Of a stretch of DNA of 64,000 nt, positions 8,538 to 17,357 are shown piece by piece. The stretch covers positions 124,001 through 188,000 of the forward strand of contig JBGUQC010000004.1 in the NCBI GenBank assembly GCA_045130665.1, in the 5' to 3' direction. The position numbers and the translations under genes are program-made. Every line of letters starts with the position of its first letter. Position 1 is the first letter of the stretch. The stretch is from RGIG8124 sp045130665. Lineage in GTDB: Bacteria; Bacillota; Clostridia; Christensenellales; CAG-917. The notes under the pieces are model-generated. The model did not search any database. It saw only the letters and a list, made by a program, of their open reading frames with translations, and had not been told where the DNA came from.

Positions 8538-10388
8538 TTAGTTCCAACCTTCGTCTGGATTTGTTCCGTTATCTGTTGGTCCTTGTCCAGGATTCATATC
8601 ATCTGGATTGATTCCTGCTTGTTCTGCTGCTTTTTTAAGTTCATCTGGATTTGCTTGATAGAACTTTGTCATGATTGGGTCTGTAACCTTAGATAAATCT
8701 TTTGCGATATTATCTACATCATCCTTAGATTCAGCTTTTTCAAGTTTTTCCTTTGCATCCTTAATAGCATCTTTCATTGCATTTTGGTCTGCTTCTTCAA
8801 TCTTTTCTCCGTTTTCGGATAAGAACTTCTCCATTGCGAGAATTACGTTTTCACAGCCATTCTTTGAATCTACTAAGTCTTTTCTCTTTTGATCTTCTTC
8901 TGCATATTGTTCAGCATCTTTTACTGCTTTATCAATATCTTCTTTTGATAGGTTAGATGATGCAGAAATTGTTATAGATTGAGACTTATTTGTTTTCTTA
9001 TCCATTGCCTTAACAGAAACAATACCATTAGCATCAATATCGAAGGTAACTTCAATTTGTGGTACTCCTCTTGGCGCAGGTGGTATATCTGTAAGTTCGA
9101 AACGACCTAATGTCTTGTTATCTTTTGCAAACTTTCTTTCACCTTGTAAGATGTGAATATCAACTGCTGGTTGGTTATCTGCTGCTGTTGAGAAGATTTG
9201 TGATTTTGATGTAGGAATTGTTGTATTTCTTTCGATTAATACTGTACAAATTCCACCTAATGTTTCAATACCTAATGATAATGGTGTTACATCAAGTAAT
9301 AACATGTCTTTTACTTCTCCGCCCAATACTCCAGCTTGAATTGATGCACCTATTGCAACACATTCATCTGGGTTGATTCCTGTATATGGTTCCTTACCTG
9401 TTAATTTCTTTACAGTGTCATAAACTGCTGGGATACGAGTTGAACCACCAACGAATACAACTTTTGCGATATCACTGAACTTTAAGCCTGCATCTGACAT
9501 TGCTTGGTTAACTGGACCAACTGTCTTTTGTACTAAGTCTGCTGTTAAGTCATCAAATTTAGCACGTGTTAAATCCATTGCGATGTGCTTTGGACCAGTT
9601 TCATTCATTGTAATGAATGGAAGGTTAATTGTTGTCTTTGTTACACCAGATAAGTCAATCTTTGCTTGCTCTGCAGCTTCTTTAATACGTTGCATTGCCA
9701 TCTTATCTTTGCTAAGATCAATCCCTTCTTGTTTCTTGAATTCTTCTACAATGTAATCTGCAATCTTGTTATCGAAGTCATCACCACCAAGGTGTACATT
9801 ACCAGATGTTGCTAAAACTTCGAATACACCATCACCTAATTCAAGAATAGATACATCGAATGTACCACCACCAAGGTCATAAACTAATATCTTTTGGTTC
9901 TTGTTTTCTTCTTTATCTACACCATATGCAAGAGATGCTGCAGTTGGTTCATTAATAATACGTTTTACGTCTAATCCTGCAATTTTTCCTGCATCTTTTG
10001 TTGCTTGACGTTGAGAATCACTAAAGTATGCTGGAACTGTAATAACAGCTTCTGTAACTTTTTCACCAAGATACTTTTCTGCATCATTTTTTAACTTTGT
10101 TAAAATCATTGCTGAAATTTCTGGTGGTGTATATGATTTTCCATCAATTGTTACTTTGTAATCTTCACCCATATGACGTTTAATGGATGATACTGTATGT
10201 TCTGGATTTGCAACTGCTTGACGCTTTGCATCTAATCCAACTAATCTTTCTCCGTCTTTTTTGAAACCTACAACAGATGGAGTTGTTCTGAAGCCTTTGT
10301 CATTAGGTATAACAACTGGCTTACCTCCTTCCATTACTGCTACACATGAGTTTGTTGTTCCTAAATCGATTCCAATTATTTTTCCCAT
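8538..10388 (-). CDS. dnaK: molecular chaperone DnaK (Hsp70)
   Basis: The 616-residue protein is a canonical bacterial Hsp70. The ATPase domain starts GKIIGIDLGTTNSCVAVMEG, carries the phosphate-2 loop DLGGGTFDVS, and continues to the linker DMLLLDVTPLSLG. The substrate-binding domain and lid follow, ending in a short Gly/Asn/Pro-rich tail. It refolds clients with DnaJ and GrpE in the cytosol. It lies 26 bp after grpE, in the HrcA-controlled operon. Confidence 0.98.
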   Translation of the reverse strand: MGKIIGIDLGTTNSCVAVMEGGKPVVIPNDKGFRTTPSVVGFKKDGERLVGLDAKRQAVANPEHTVSSIKRHMGEDYKVTIDGKSYTPPEISAMILTKLKNDAEKYLGEKVTEAVITVPAYFSDSQRQATKDAGKIAGLDVKRIINEPTAASLAYGVDKEENKNQKILVYDLGGGTFDVSILELGDGVFEVLATSGNVHLGGDDFDNKIADYIVEEFKKQEGIDLSKDKMAMQRIKEAAEQAKIDLSGVTKTTINLPFITMNETGPKHIAMDLTRAKFDDLTADLVQKTVGPVNQAMSDAGLKFSDIAKVVFVGGSTRIPAVYDTVKKLTGKEPYTGINPDECVAIGASIQAGVLGGEVKDMLLLDVTPLSLGIETLGGICTVLIERNTTIPTSKSQIFSTAADNQPAVDIHILQGERKFAKDNKTLGRFELTDIPPAPRGVPQIEVTFDIDANGIVSVKAMDKKTNKSQSITISASSNLSKEDIDKAVKDAEQYAEEDQKRKDLVDSKNGCENVILAMEKFLSENGEKIEEADQNAMKDAIKDAKEKLEKAESKDDVDNIAKDLSKVTDPIMTKFYQANPDELKKAAEQAGINPDDMNPGQGPTDNGTNPDEGWN

Positions 10389-10414
10389 AGTAATATATCT
10401 CCTTTTTATTAAAC

Positions 10415-11005
10415 TTATTTATTTTCGGCATCTGTCTTTTCGACATAACCTACTTTGACTTTGGCTGGTCTAACTACCATATCATTTATCTTATATCCTT
10501 TGGATATAACGAAGGTAACTTTTCCGTCTAATTCTGGATTTACTTCTCTTTCGATAGCTTCCATGCATTTGACATCTAACTCATCTCCGACTTTGACATC
10601 GCACTCTTCCAAGCCAAATGTTTTTAATCCAATTATTATTTGTTGTTCCATCATGTTGAATCCCATTAAAGCATTTGGATCTTTGATATATTGTCTTGCT
10701 CTATCACAGTTATCCAAAACTTCAATCATCTTTTCGACAACGGCAACGATACCAATCTTTTTCATATCTGCGCCGTAGGATTCTGTTCTCTTCCTATAGT
10801 TTTCGAATTCAGCTTGAAGCCTTTGAGCTTGGTTTTTATTATCTCTAGCTTCTGCAAGGGCCTTTCCTAATGATTCTTCCAAGAAATTAACATATTCCTC
10901 AGGAGACATTTCATCTTTGTCTACGCCTTCATCTACAGCTTCTTGTTTTTTTGTCTCTTCTTTTGGAGAAACTTTAGATTTATTGTTTTTTGTATCTTTA
11001 CTCAT
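10415..11005 (-). CDS. grpE: nucleotide exchange factor GrpE
   Basis: GrpE releases ADP from DnaK. The charged, disordered N-terminus is followed by the long coiled-coil helix (RLQAEFENYRKRTE, about residues 63-76) and the C-terminal beta wing (VRPAKVKVGY). I place the start at the ATG at 11005 (MSKDTK), which has GGAGG five bases upstream. An upstream in-frame ATG at 11017 is less well placed because the GGAGG lies inside the first codons. The gene overlaps the end of hrcA by 8 bp. Confidence 0.95.
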   Translation of the reverse strand: MSKDTKNNKSKVSPKEETKKQEAVDEGVDKDEMSPEEYVNFLEESLGKALAEARDNKNQAQRLQAEFENYRKRTESYGADMKKIGIVAVVEKMIEVLDNCDRARQYIKDPNALMGFNMMEQQIIIGLKTFGLEECDVKVGDELDVKCMEAIEREVNPELDGKVTFVISKGYKINDMVVRPAKVKVGYVEKTDAENK

Positions 11006-12041
11006 CTTTTCCTCCATTGTTGTTTGAAAGCATACTTGTTAAAGCGTGTTTCATATATTCAAGAACATCGAATACCTTTTTGTAATCCATTCTATTTGGA
11101 CCAACTACACTTGCTTGTCCTACAACCTTACCATTTACTTTGTAAGATGCGGATACAACTGAGCAGTTATCCATACCACTTTCTTCTCTACCTACCTTAA
11201 CAGAAAGATCTGATTCAATATCATTGTCTACTGAAACTAATTCTTGAACCTTCTCTGTATCTGTTAAAACAGATAATACATCTTTTGCGGAAGATACATC
11301 ATAATCTGGATAATCCAACATCTTTAAAGCACCTTCAACGACAACTTTGTCTTGTTGAGTTGCAAGATAGTTTTGAATTATGACTAAAACTGCATCAAAT
11401 AAGTCCTTAAATTCAGCAATTTCATCTGATATATCTTTATAGATGTTTTCTATTTCATATAAATGTTTATTAGCAAATACTCTATTTAGTAATTGAGATG
11501 CAGTTTCTACATATGTATCTTTTGTTGAATCATGAACTGTAATGGTCTTATCTGCAATAACTCCACCATCTGTAGCAATTATGACAACAACTTTATTTCC
11601 CATGAGCTTTACGAGCTTAATTTCTTCGATTAAAACTTCTGGTAAAGACTTAGAAACGAAAATAGATGTATAGTTTGTCATATCTGAAATAACTTTTGCA
11701 GCTTCTTTAGATATGTCCTCTACTTGGTTAATTCTGGACTCGAACTCATTTTTAAGCATTTGTGTTTCAACTGTTGTTAAAGCCATTGGAGCCTTATCTA
11801 TATTTGAAACATAAACCTTATATGCAGCTGGGAGTGGAATTCTACCTGCAGATGTATGAGGTTGTTCAATAAATCCCATTGATTCAAGTGTACTCAATTC
11901 GGATCTAATTGTAGCTGGAGAAACATCTGGTAAGTATTTAGCTTGGATGTCTCCACTAGAAACTGGATTACCTGTTTGAATGTATATTTCAACCAAGGCA
12001 TTTAATATTCTCTTTTTTCTTTCGCTTAATTCTTTGCTCAT
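10998..12041 (-). CDS. hrcA: heat-inducible transcription repressor HrcA
   Basis: HrcA represses class I heat-shock genes by binding CIRCE. The N-terminal winged helix (SERKKRILNALVEIYIQTGNP) is complete, as are the family segment ELSTLESMGFIEQPHTSAGRIP and the C-terminal domain. Length (347) is normal. As the first gene of the hrcA-grpE-dnaK-dnaJ operon, it lies directly downstream of a CIRCE-like operator and is therefore autoregulated. Confidence 0.97.
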   Translation of the reverse strand: MSKELSERKKRILNALVEIYIQTGNPVSSGDIQAKYLPDVSPATIRSELSTLESMGFIEQPHTSAGRIPLPAAYKVYVSNIDKAPMALTTVETQMLKNEFESRINQVEDISKEAAKVISDMTNYTSIFVSKSLPEVLIEEIKLVKLMGNKVVVIIATDGGVIADKTITVHDSTKDTYVETASQLLNRVFANKHLYEIENIYKDISDEIAEFKDLFDAVLVIIQNYLATQQDKVVVEGALKMLDYPDYDVSSAKDVLSVLTDTEKVQELVSVDNDIESDLSVKVGREESGMDNCSVVSASYKVNGKVVGQASVVGPNRMDYKKVFDVLEYMKHALTSMLSNNNGGKDE

Positions 12042-12080
12042 ATTTTTCCTTTGGTTGCTAGCAATTTAATTTCCAATTTG

Positions 12081-12107
12081 TTAGCACTCTTATTGTTTGT
12101 TTGCTAA
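12081..12107 (-). promoter_or_regulatory. CIRCE operator, one half degenerate
   Basis: One half-site is perfect (TTAGCACTC, 12081-12089). After exactly 9 bp the other reads GTTTGCTAA instead of GAGTGCTAA, two mismatches. The position just downstream of the -10 box of the hrcA promoter is where HrcA blocks initiation. Confidence 0.88.
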
Positions 12108-12108
12108 T

Positions 12109-12137
12109 ATGATATATCTACAAGTGCCAAAAGTCAA
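12109..12137 (-). promoter_or_regulatory. sigma-A promoter of the hrcA operon
   Basis: TTGACT (12132-12137) and TATCAT (12109-12114) are separated by 17 bp on the minus strand and abut the CIRCE operator. It would drive hrcA-grpE-dnaK-dnaJ and the genes behind them. Confidence 0.8.
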
Positions 12138-12181
12138 CAAAATTTTCAAAAAAAATATAAATATTTTATAAAATAAGTTGC

Positions 12182-12210
12182 TTTACAACAAAATAGTGCT
12201 TTGCTATAAT
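12182..12210 (+). promoter_or_regulatory. promoter of tRNA-Thr
   Basis: TTTACA (12182-12187), a 17-bp spacer and a perfect TATAAT (12205-12210) lie 14 bp before the mature tRNA 5' end. It diverges from the hrcA promoter. Confidence 0.75.
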
Positions 12211-12224
12211 GATTTTTGCTAAAT

Positions 12225-12300
12225 GCTGGTGTGGCTCAGTCGGTAGAGCAACGCACTCGTAATGCGTAGGTCAGCGGTTCAAATCCGCTCACCAGCTCCA
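12225..12300 (+). tRNA. tRNA-Thr (anticodon CGT)
   Basis: A complete cloverleaf is present: acceptor GCTGGTG/CACCAGC, D stem GCTC/GAGC, anticodon stem ACGCA/TGCGT with loop CTCGTAA (anticodon CGT), and T stem AGCGG/CCGCT with TTCAAAT loop. CCA is encoded (12298-12300). Confidence 0.96.
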
Positions 12301-12313
12301 AAAGTTTGAAATA

Positions 12314-12338
12314 GGATTGACTTTTGTCAATCCTTTTA
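12314..12338 (+). terminator. hairpin terminator between tRNA-Thr and the Vat-like gene
   Basis: A 9-bp perfect stem AGGATTGAC/GTCAATCCT around TTTT is followed by a short T run and then, almost at once, by the AAAGGAAG ribosome binding site of the acetyltransferase gene. It ends the tRNA transcript and could act as an attenuator for the downstream gene. Confidence 0.7.
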
Positions 12339-12351
12339 AAGGAAGAAAAAT

Positions 12352-12996
12352 ATGGACAATAATTTTAATCCAATATATCCAAACTCTCAGTTTAAGTCAT
12401 TTTGCTATATCAACAGCGTTATCACTAGGCCAAATATTATAGCTGGTGATTATTCTTACTATGATGATTCTGAGGATGGACCTGAATCATTTGAAAAACA
12501 CGTTACTCATCATTATGAATTCATGGGTGATAAATTAATCATTGGCAAGTTTGTTGCTATAGCAAGAGGCGTGGAATTTGTGATGAATGGCGCTAATCAC
12601 ATGCTTGATTGTTTAACCACTTATCCTTTTGAAATCATTGATGAATTCAAAGGCCTATCTAGACCATTTGGAGACAGAGGAAATCGTGGTGATACAGTAG
12701 TAGGAAATGATGTCTGGATTGGTCAAAAAGCTACGATATTGCCAGGTGTCCATATTGGTGATGGTGCAATAATCGGCGCTAATGCAGTCGTATCCAAAGA
12801 TGTACCACCTTATTCTGTCGTCGTTGGCAACCCTGCTGTTATTAAGAAATATAGATTTGATAAAGAAACGATTGATCTTCTTTTAGAACTTAAGTGGTGG
12901 GACAAAGACATTGAAGAAATTAAAAAACTAATTCCATTACTAACTGGTGATTTATCAAAAAGCAAAAATAAATTAAAAGCTTTACTCAAGAAGTAG
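12352..12996 (+). CDS. Vat-like xenobiotic O-acetyltransferase
   Basis: The 214-residue protein is a left-handed beta-helix acetyltransferase of the Vat/CatB xenobiotic family, which transfers acetyl from acetyl-CoA to drugs such as streptogramin A. Visible signatures are NGANHM with the catalytic His, LTTYPFEI after it, and hexapeptide repeats GNDVWIGQKATILPGVHIGDG, ending with VVVGNPA. The length matches Vat enzymes. The substrate cannot be fixed from sequence; chromosomal Vat homologues with other acceptors exist. No separate promoter is obvious. Expression may depend on readthrough of the hairpin directly before its ribosome binding site. Confidence 0.82.
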   Translation: MDNNFNPIYPNSQFKSFCYINSVITRPNIIAGDYSYYDDSEDGPESFEKHVTHHYEFMGDKLIIGKFVAIARGVEFVMNGANHMLDCLTTYPFEIIDEFKGLSRPFGDRGNRGDTVVGNDVWIGQKATILPGVHIGDGAIIGANAVVSKDVPPYSVVVGNPAVIKKYRFDKETIDLLLELKWWDKDIEEIKKLIPLLTGDLSKSKNKLKALLKK

Positions 12997-13022
12997 TTTT
13001 TCATTCAAATCAGAAAATAAAG

Positions 13023-13055
13023 AAAAAGGATGCCGTTTAAGACATCCCTTTTTTA
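13023..13055. terminator. bidirectional terminator
   Basis: Stem AAGGATG/CATCCCTT is flanked by an A run on the left and a T run on the right. It lies between the convergent Vat-like and PAP2 genes and can serve both. Confidence 0.8.
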
Positions 13056-13080
13056 TTAATTAAATACATAGTATTTATTT

Positions 13081-14193
13081 TTACATATTATCTGCGTCTT
13101 GTTCTGGAATTTCAGCAATTGCTTCACTATCTACAATTGCTTCTTCTTTTTTGAATAAAGATTTTACGTGAACGCCTTTGCAGAGTAAGAATTCAGCAAC
13201 TACGATTTGGCATACAAATGCGATTGTTCCACCGAATAATACATCTGAGAAATAGTGTGCACCAGCAACAATTCTTGATACAGCAACTAAACCTGTATAG
13301 CATATTGGTGCAATCCAGCAAAGAGCCTTAATTCCCTTCTTTTTAACGCCAAGTGCGAATGGCAACATGAATAAACAGTATGTTGTTCCTGCTGCACATG
13401 TGTGTCCAGATGGGAATGATTTATACATATCATGTGTATCTGCTAAGTGACTATAAATCCAGTTATCATCTGGTCCGTATCTCTTACCGTTTGCAACATA
13501 CCATGCTGTAAATCCATTATGATCATAATCTCCGAAGAAATTCATTGCTCTATATCTCATTCTACCAACTGGTTTCTTTATTAATTCAATTAAGATTGTT
13601 TGAACCGCAGCTGCGATAATGAAGCAAATGACCCATTTTGCGAGTTTCTTTAAAGTTTCTTCCTTTAATCCCTTAAATAAGAAGCTCATACCTGTTCCGC
13701 AAATAATAGCTGCTGCAACTTCTAACATTTTTATAGTTAGAACATCTGATTTAGTAATTTGTGGATAGAAACCGTCTGCTGCATCCCATTTGAATCCAAT
13801 GATATGATCTAAAACATATCCAACAAATGTCTTGAAATAGAACCAGAATGCAACAACTGTAAGAATTCCACAAACTACAGCCATAATGATATTCAATGGC
13901 TTAATTTTTATACATTTTACACAGTACCAAAGCAAAATACCCATTGAAATAGCAGCAAAAATGTAGATTGCGGTTTCACCGCATGCTTCAAAGAAGAAAG
14001 CAAATACATTATGTGTTATATATGCATCATGTGTATATGGCGTATCTCCTAAATTAACAAGTTTATCTGAAACAGCGAGGTCTAAAGCACCACTATTAAC
14101 AGATACCACAACTACCAATGCGACAAAGATGACAACGAATAAACAGATTGCAATAATTGTCTTAACTTTTAAAGATAATCCTTTTTGAATCAT
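13081..14193 (-). CDS. PAP2-family membrane phosphatase
   Basis: This 370-residue multispanning membrane protein carries the three acid-phosphatase motifs of the PAP2 superfamily in its C-terminal half: KKPVGRMRYR, PSGH and SRIVAGAHYFSD. Such enzymes dephosphorylate lipid phosphates (phosphatidate, undecaprenyl pyrophosphate) on the outer membrane face. Motif 1 has Met where Pro is usual (R-M instead of R-P). About seven hydrophobic segments are visible, including an N-terminal extension of three or four beyond the minimal PAP2 core. The substrate is unknown. It lies downstream of a lipoprotein phosphatase gene but is separated from it by a terminator. Confidence 0.85.
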   Translation of the reverse strand: MIQKGLSLKVKTIIAICLFVVIFVALVVVVSVNSGALDLAVSDKLVNLGDTPYTHDAYITHNVFAFFFEACGETAIYIFAAISMGILLWYCVKCIKIKPLNIIMAVVCGILTVVAFWFYFKTFVGYVLDHIIGFKWDAADGFYPQITKSDVLTIKMLEVAAAIICGTGMSFLFKGLKEETLKKLAKWVICFIIAAAVQTILIELIKKPVGRMRYRAMNFFGDYDHNGFTAWYVANGKRYGPDDNWIYSHLADTHDMYKSFPSGHTCAAGTTYCLFMLPFALGVKKKGIKALCWIAPICYTGLVAVSRIVAGAHYFSDVLFGGTIAFVCQIVVAEFLLCKGVHVKSLFKKEEAIVDSEAIAEIPEQDADNM

Positions 14194-14260
14194 AATTAAT
14201 CTCCCTCAAAAAATATCATTAATATGTTAACATATAATGTTATTTTATTCAAGATACTAT

Positions 14261-14292
14261 AAAAAAATGCCCCGCTTTTGCGAGGCAAATTT
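14261..14292 (-). terminator. terminator after the phosphatase lipoprotein gene
   Basis: On the minus strand GCCTCGC/GCGGGGC form a 7-bp stem with loop AAAA, followed by ATTTTTTT. It ends transcription of the gene at 14302-15441. Confidence 0.85.
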
Positions 14293-14301
14293 TATTGAAT
14301 T

Positions 14302-15441
14302 TTACACAATAATTGCTTCGGTTAATCTATCTATTAAGGTATTTATATTGTGTTCAGACATTTCACCTGCAACTAACCAATTCTTTGCATATTGTGATAA
14401 ATTTACACTCTTATAATCTACAGTATCATCGTTAACAACACTCTTAATCATAGGATCAAGAAGTTTATCTACAATTATTTGATACTTTGCATCGCCCTTC
14501 TTAATTCCGTAATAGTTGTCATAGGTAATCATATAATCATCTACTATTTCTTGGTATGTAGCGTTACATAGAGCTTCTAAAAGCATACAAACAAATCCTG
14601 TTCTATCCTTACCTTCTGTACAATGAATAAGATATGGACCACCACTTGTTATCATTGCATCTAATCCACCAACAACTGTTCTCTTGAAACTATCACTTTC
14701 ATAATTCATATTTAATCCCATTGGAGCAACGAGTGCATTTTGATATAAAAGTTTAAAATATGGTGAATTAAAGTCTGATTGTTTTAGGTAACCTTCAATT
14801 TTTGCATAAGTATCTGCTAAATCGCAGATATAATTAATTTGAGCAAATGAGATTAAACCATCTACAGTTGATGCACGTTTGTGTTGGTTATCACATGGAG
14901 ATGCTGATCTAAACAATGTACAATCTTTTATATCACCAGCTTTTACCCATCTAAAATTTGCAAACTGTTCATCTGATGTAAATTTAGATCTATCATCAGA
15001 GTAATGAATATCCATTGCTTGTTGGACATCTAAATACTTACCGAGTTTGTTAATTTTAATAGTTGCAGTATCTGTTGGGCTAAGATTTGCAACAGAATAT
15101 AAATCATCACCATTATTAATACAAACCTTGATATATGGATATCCTGGATATGCAACGAGTAATTTTTCTCCCTTTAGAGTGTAATATCCATTGTAATATG
15201 GGATATCTTTTATTTCATAACCATTACTAAATGTAATATCTACACTATCTCCGTACTCATATCCTCTAGCATTAAACTCTTCTATGGTCTTTAAAATATA
15301 TACACCACCGAATTCTGTTTCGTGTGAAATATGTGCATCTTGTACTATACTTGGTTTTCTTTCTTTATTACATGCAAAGAATAAACTAACGCATAATATT
15401 AATAAAACGCATATTGCAATAACTTTTTTAGATGTTTTCAT
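14302..15441 (-). CDS. lipoprotein tyrosine phosphatase
   Basis: The N-terminus (KVIAICVLLILCVSLFFAC) is a lipoprotein signal with the lipid-bearing Cys near residue 24, so the protein sits on the outer membrane face. The C-terminal half is a bacterial tyrosine/dual-specificity phosphatase domain. Its P-loop HCTEGKDRTGF has the C-x5-R signature, and FRSASPC before it is the usual conserved segment of this family. It may act on phosphoproteins or phosphoinositides; the substrate is unknown. It ends at a terminator and is transcribed alone. Confidence 0.85.
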   Translation of the reverse strand: MKTSKKVIAICVLLILCVSLFFACNKERKPSIVQDAHISHETEFGGVYILKTIEEFNARGYEYGDSVDITFSNGYEIKDIPYYNGYYTLKGEKLLVAYPGYPYIKVCINNGDDLYSVANLSPTDTATIKINKLGKYLDVQQAMDIHYSDDRSKFTSDEQFANFRWVKAGDIKDCTLFRSASPCDNQHKRASTVDGLISFAQINYICDLADTYAKIEGYLKQSDFNSPYFKLLYQNALVAPMGLNMNYESDSFKRTVVGGLDAMITSGGPYLIHCTEGKDRTGFVCMLLEALCNATYQEIVDDYMITYDNYYGIKKGDAKYQIIVDKLLDPMIKSVVNDDTVDYKSVNLSQYAKNWLVAGEMSEHNINTLIDRLTEAIIV

Positions 15442-15561
15442 AAATACCTCTAATATAATTTGCTTAATTTTACCTTATTTTTATAAAAAATACAAAAAAT
15501 ATCTTTATATTTTCAAGATAATTATGTTATAGTATTTTCACTAGTTAAAAGGAGCAAAAAT

Positions 15562-16518
15562 ATGACAAATTTTCAAGTTTATAGAAAAACATTATCTTTT
15601 TCATTCTTAAATTTAGCAGTAGATATTTGTTCTATAATAATTTTTGTTGGTCTTTGTACCGCAGGATTCTTTATAGCAGATAAAGCAAATGATCATGGTT
15701 TAATTGGTCTATTAATTGGATTTATTCTTGGACTAATTGCTGCAGCTGCAATTAAATATTTAGTTTCTAATAGAATTAAAGCAGCTCAAGTTGGAATGAT
15801 GACAATTGGTGTAACAGATGATCAATTACCAGAACATGTATTTAAGCAAGGTTTTGCTGAAGTTCATGGCAGATTCCATAAGATTACCCTATTCTTTGTT
15901 GTAACAAATGCTATTAAAAATATTTTTAGAAGATTAGGTAGAGCTATGACACGTTTTGGTGAAGCTGTTGGAGGAGATATTGGCGGAGGTATTACATCTG
16001 TTATTGACTCTGCTATTCAAACATTAATTGGATATCTTTGTGATTGCTGCTTAGGTTGGGTTATGTACAACAAGCAAAAAGGTGTTGCAAAAGCAGCTTG
16101 TGAAGGAACAGTTATTTTCTTCAAGAAAGGTAAGACATTATTAAAGAATGTTGGAAGAATCTTCTTAATGGGTATTGGTTCACTTATTCTTATTGGTGGT
16201 GCTTTCTTCGGAATCTTATATGTAATATTCAAACAAATTCCTGGAACATTCGTCAGATTAGCTGAAGAATTTGCTCAAACAGATAGTGATTTAAGTGTAC
16301 TTACAGATCCAAGCAAATTAATGCTTATTATAGCTGGTATTGGTGGCTTTGTAATTTGGTCTATCCTCCATTCAGTATTAGTAAGACCATTTATCTTAAC
16401 AGGTGTTTTACGTAACTATATGGAAGCTGGAAAGAACGAATTAATCACAGATGCAGACCTTGCAGATTTAGAAAACAGATCACCAAGATTTGCAAAGCTT
16501 CGCAATATGGATGAATAA
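15562..16518 (+). CDS. multispanning membrane protein of unknown function
   Basis: I do not recognise this 318-residue protein. It has two adjacent N-terminal hydrophobic segments (about residues 18-65), an amphipathic middle rich in Arg/Lys and Gly (GEAVGGDIGGGI), and two more strong hydrophobic segments (about 205-225 and 255-280). It ends in a short acidic cytoplasmic tail. AAAGGAG precedes the ATG. The gene is flanked by its own terminator and no partner gene is evident. A channel-like or scaffold role is possible but unsupported. Confidence 0.7.
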   Translation: MTNFQVYRKTLSFSFLNLAVDICSIIIFVGLCTAGFFIADKANDHGLIGLLIGFILGLIAAAAIKYLVSNRIKAAQVGMMTIGVTDDQLPEHVFKQGFAEVHGRFHKITLFFVVTNAIKNIFRRLGRAMTRFGEAVGGDIGGGITSVIDSAIQTLIGYLCDCCLGWVMYNKQKGVAKAACEGTVIFFKKGKTLLKNVGRIFLMGIGSLILIGGAFFGILYVIFKQIPGTFVRLAEEFAQTDSDLSVLTDPSKLMLIIAGIGGFVIWSILHSVLVRPFILTGVLRNYMEAGKNELITDADLADLENRSPRFAKLRNMDE

Positions 16519-16540
16519 TATTATTTTATAAATAAAATAA

Positions 16541-16571
16541 AAGTGCTGGTTTATCGCCAGCACTTATTTTT
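16541..16571. terminator. bidirectional terminator before luxS end
   Basis: A 9-bp stem AAGTGCTGG/CCAGCACTT lies between the convergent membrane-protein gene and luxS. A T run follows on the plus strand and A/T tracts lie on the other side. Confidence 0.85.
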
Positions 16572-17096
16572 TTATGAATCGAAGAAATTGTTTCCATCAT
16601 CAGTTATTAATCTCTTAGTTTTTGGATACTCAAATATTAATGGATTATCTTTATTCTTTTCTAGATATTCAACAAATTCATTTGCATACCACTTTGCCAT
16701 TGTAAGGTTATGTAATAAATAATTACCACAATTTTCTTCACTTGCACCTGGAACATCGTTATATTTATCTACTTCTTTGAAAGCATTTAGGATTAAATCA
16801 TAAATATCTTGTGATTTTCTATCTCCCTTTAAGATTAAATAGAAACCTGTTAAACATCCCATTGGTCCCCAATAAATGATATCATCTTTCCACTCTGGGT
16901 TATTTCTTAAATAAGTTGCAATGATATGTTCTAAGGAATGCATTCCCATAACATCTATTCCTGGTTCAACATTTGGTCTTTTTAATCTAATATCATAAGT
17001 TGTAGCCTTACCATTTTCAATGGTATCTTGTCTGCTTAAGAATATTCCTGGAACAATATATCTATGATCTATTGAAAAGCTCTCGATTAAATCCAT
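16572..17096 (-). CDS. luxS: S-ribosylhomocysteine lyase LuxS
   Basis: LuxS cleaves S-ribosylhomocysteine to homocysteine and DPD, the autoinducer-2 precursor, in the activated methyl cycle. The metal-binding HSLEH motif (H53, E56, H57), the catalytic Cys (C81 in MGCLTGFY) and the third ligand Cys (C123 in ENCGNY) are all present. Length (174) is slightly above the usual 150-160. A TATAAT (17125-17130) lies about 30 bp upstream with a weak -35. The neighbouring Pfs nucleosidase gene is absent from this window. Confidence 0.95.
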   Translation of the reverse strand: MDLIESFSIDHRYIVPGIFLSRQDTIENGKATTYDIRLKRPNVEPGIDVMGMHSLEHIIATYLRNNPEWKDDIIYWGPMGCLTGFYLILKGDRKSQDIYDLILNAFKEVDKYNDVPGASEENCGNYLLHNLTMAKWYANEFVEYLEKNKDNPLIFEYPKTKRLITDDGNNFFDS

Positions 17097-17154
17097 AATT
17101 TACACCTCTAATTTATTTAGCGATATTATATCACAATATTTTTCTAATTAAAAT

Positions 17155-17187
17155 AAAAAATGCTCTGATACAATGTATCAAAGCAAA
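17155..17187 (-). terminator. terminator after tRNA-Glu
   Basis: Stem TGCTTTGATAC/GTATCAGAGCA (one mismatch) with a 3-base loop is followed on the minus strand by a T run, a few bases after the tRNA CCA end. Confidence 0.85.
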
Positions 17188-17192
17188 ATTTT

Positions 17193-17267
17193 TGGTACCC
17201 CCATAGGGAATCGAACCCTAGATTCCGCCGTGAGAGGGCGACGTCTTAACCGCTTGACCATGAGGGC
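17193..17267 (-). tRNA. tRNA-Glu (anticodon CTC)
   Basis: The minus strand gives acceptor GCCCTCA/TGGGGGT with one G-T end pair, D arm GTC..GAC, and anticodon stem TCGCC/GGCGG around loop CTCTCAC (anticodon CTC). The T stem is AGGGT/CCTAT with a TTCGATT-type loop (one mismatch). CCA is encoded at 17193-17195. Confidence 0.9.
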
Positions 17268-17320
17268 TTGATTTAGCAAAGAAAATATAACATATTACAT
17301 TACTATTTGCAACTTAATTT

Positions 17321-17353
17321 TAAAAAATAATATGCAGCCGTTAGCCACATATT
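17321..17353 (-). terminator. terminator of the 6S-like RNA
   Basis: On the minus strand AATATG and CATATT bracket a GGC-containing loop region and are followed by a run of six T. It lies directly after the closing stem of the putative 6S RNA. Confidence 0.65.
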
Positions 17354-17357
17354 AAAA

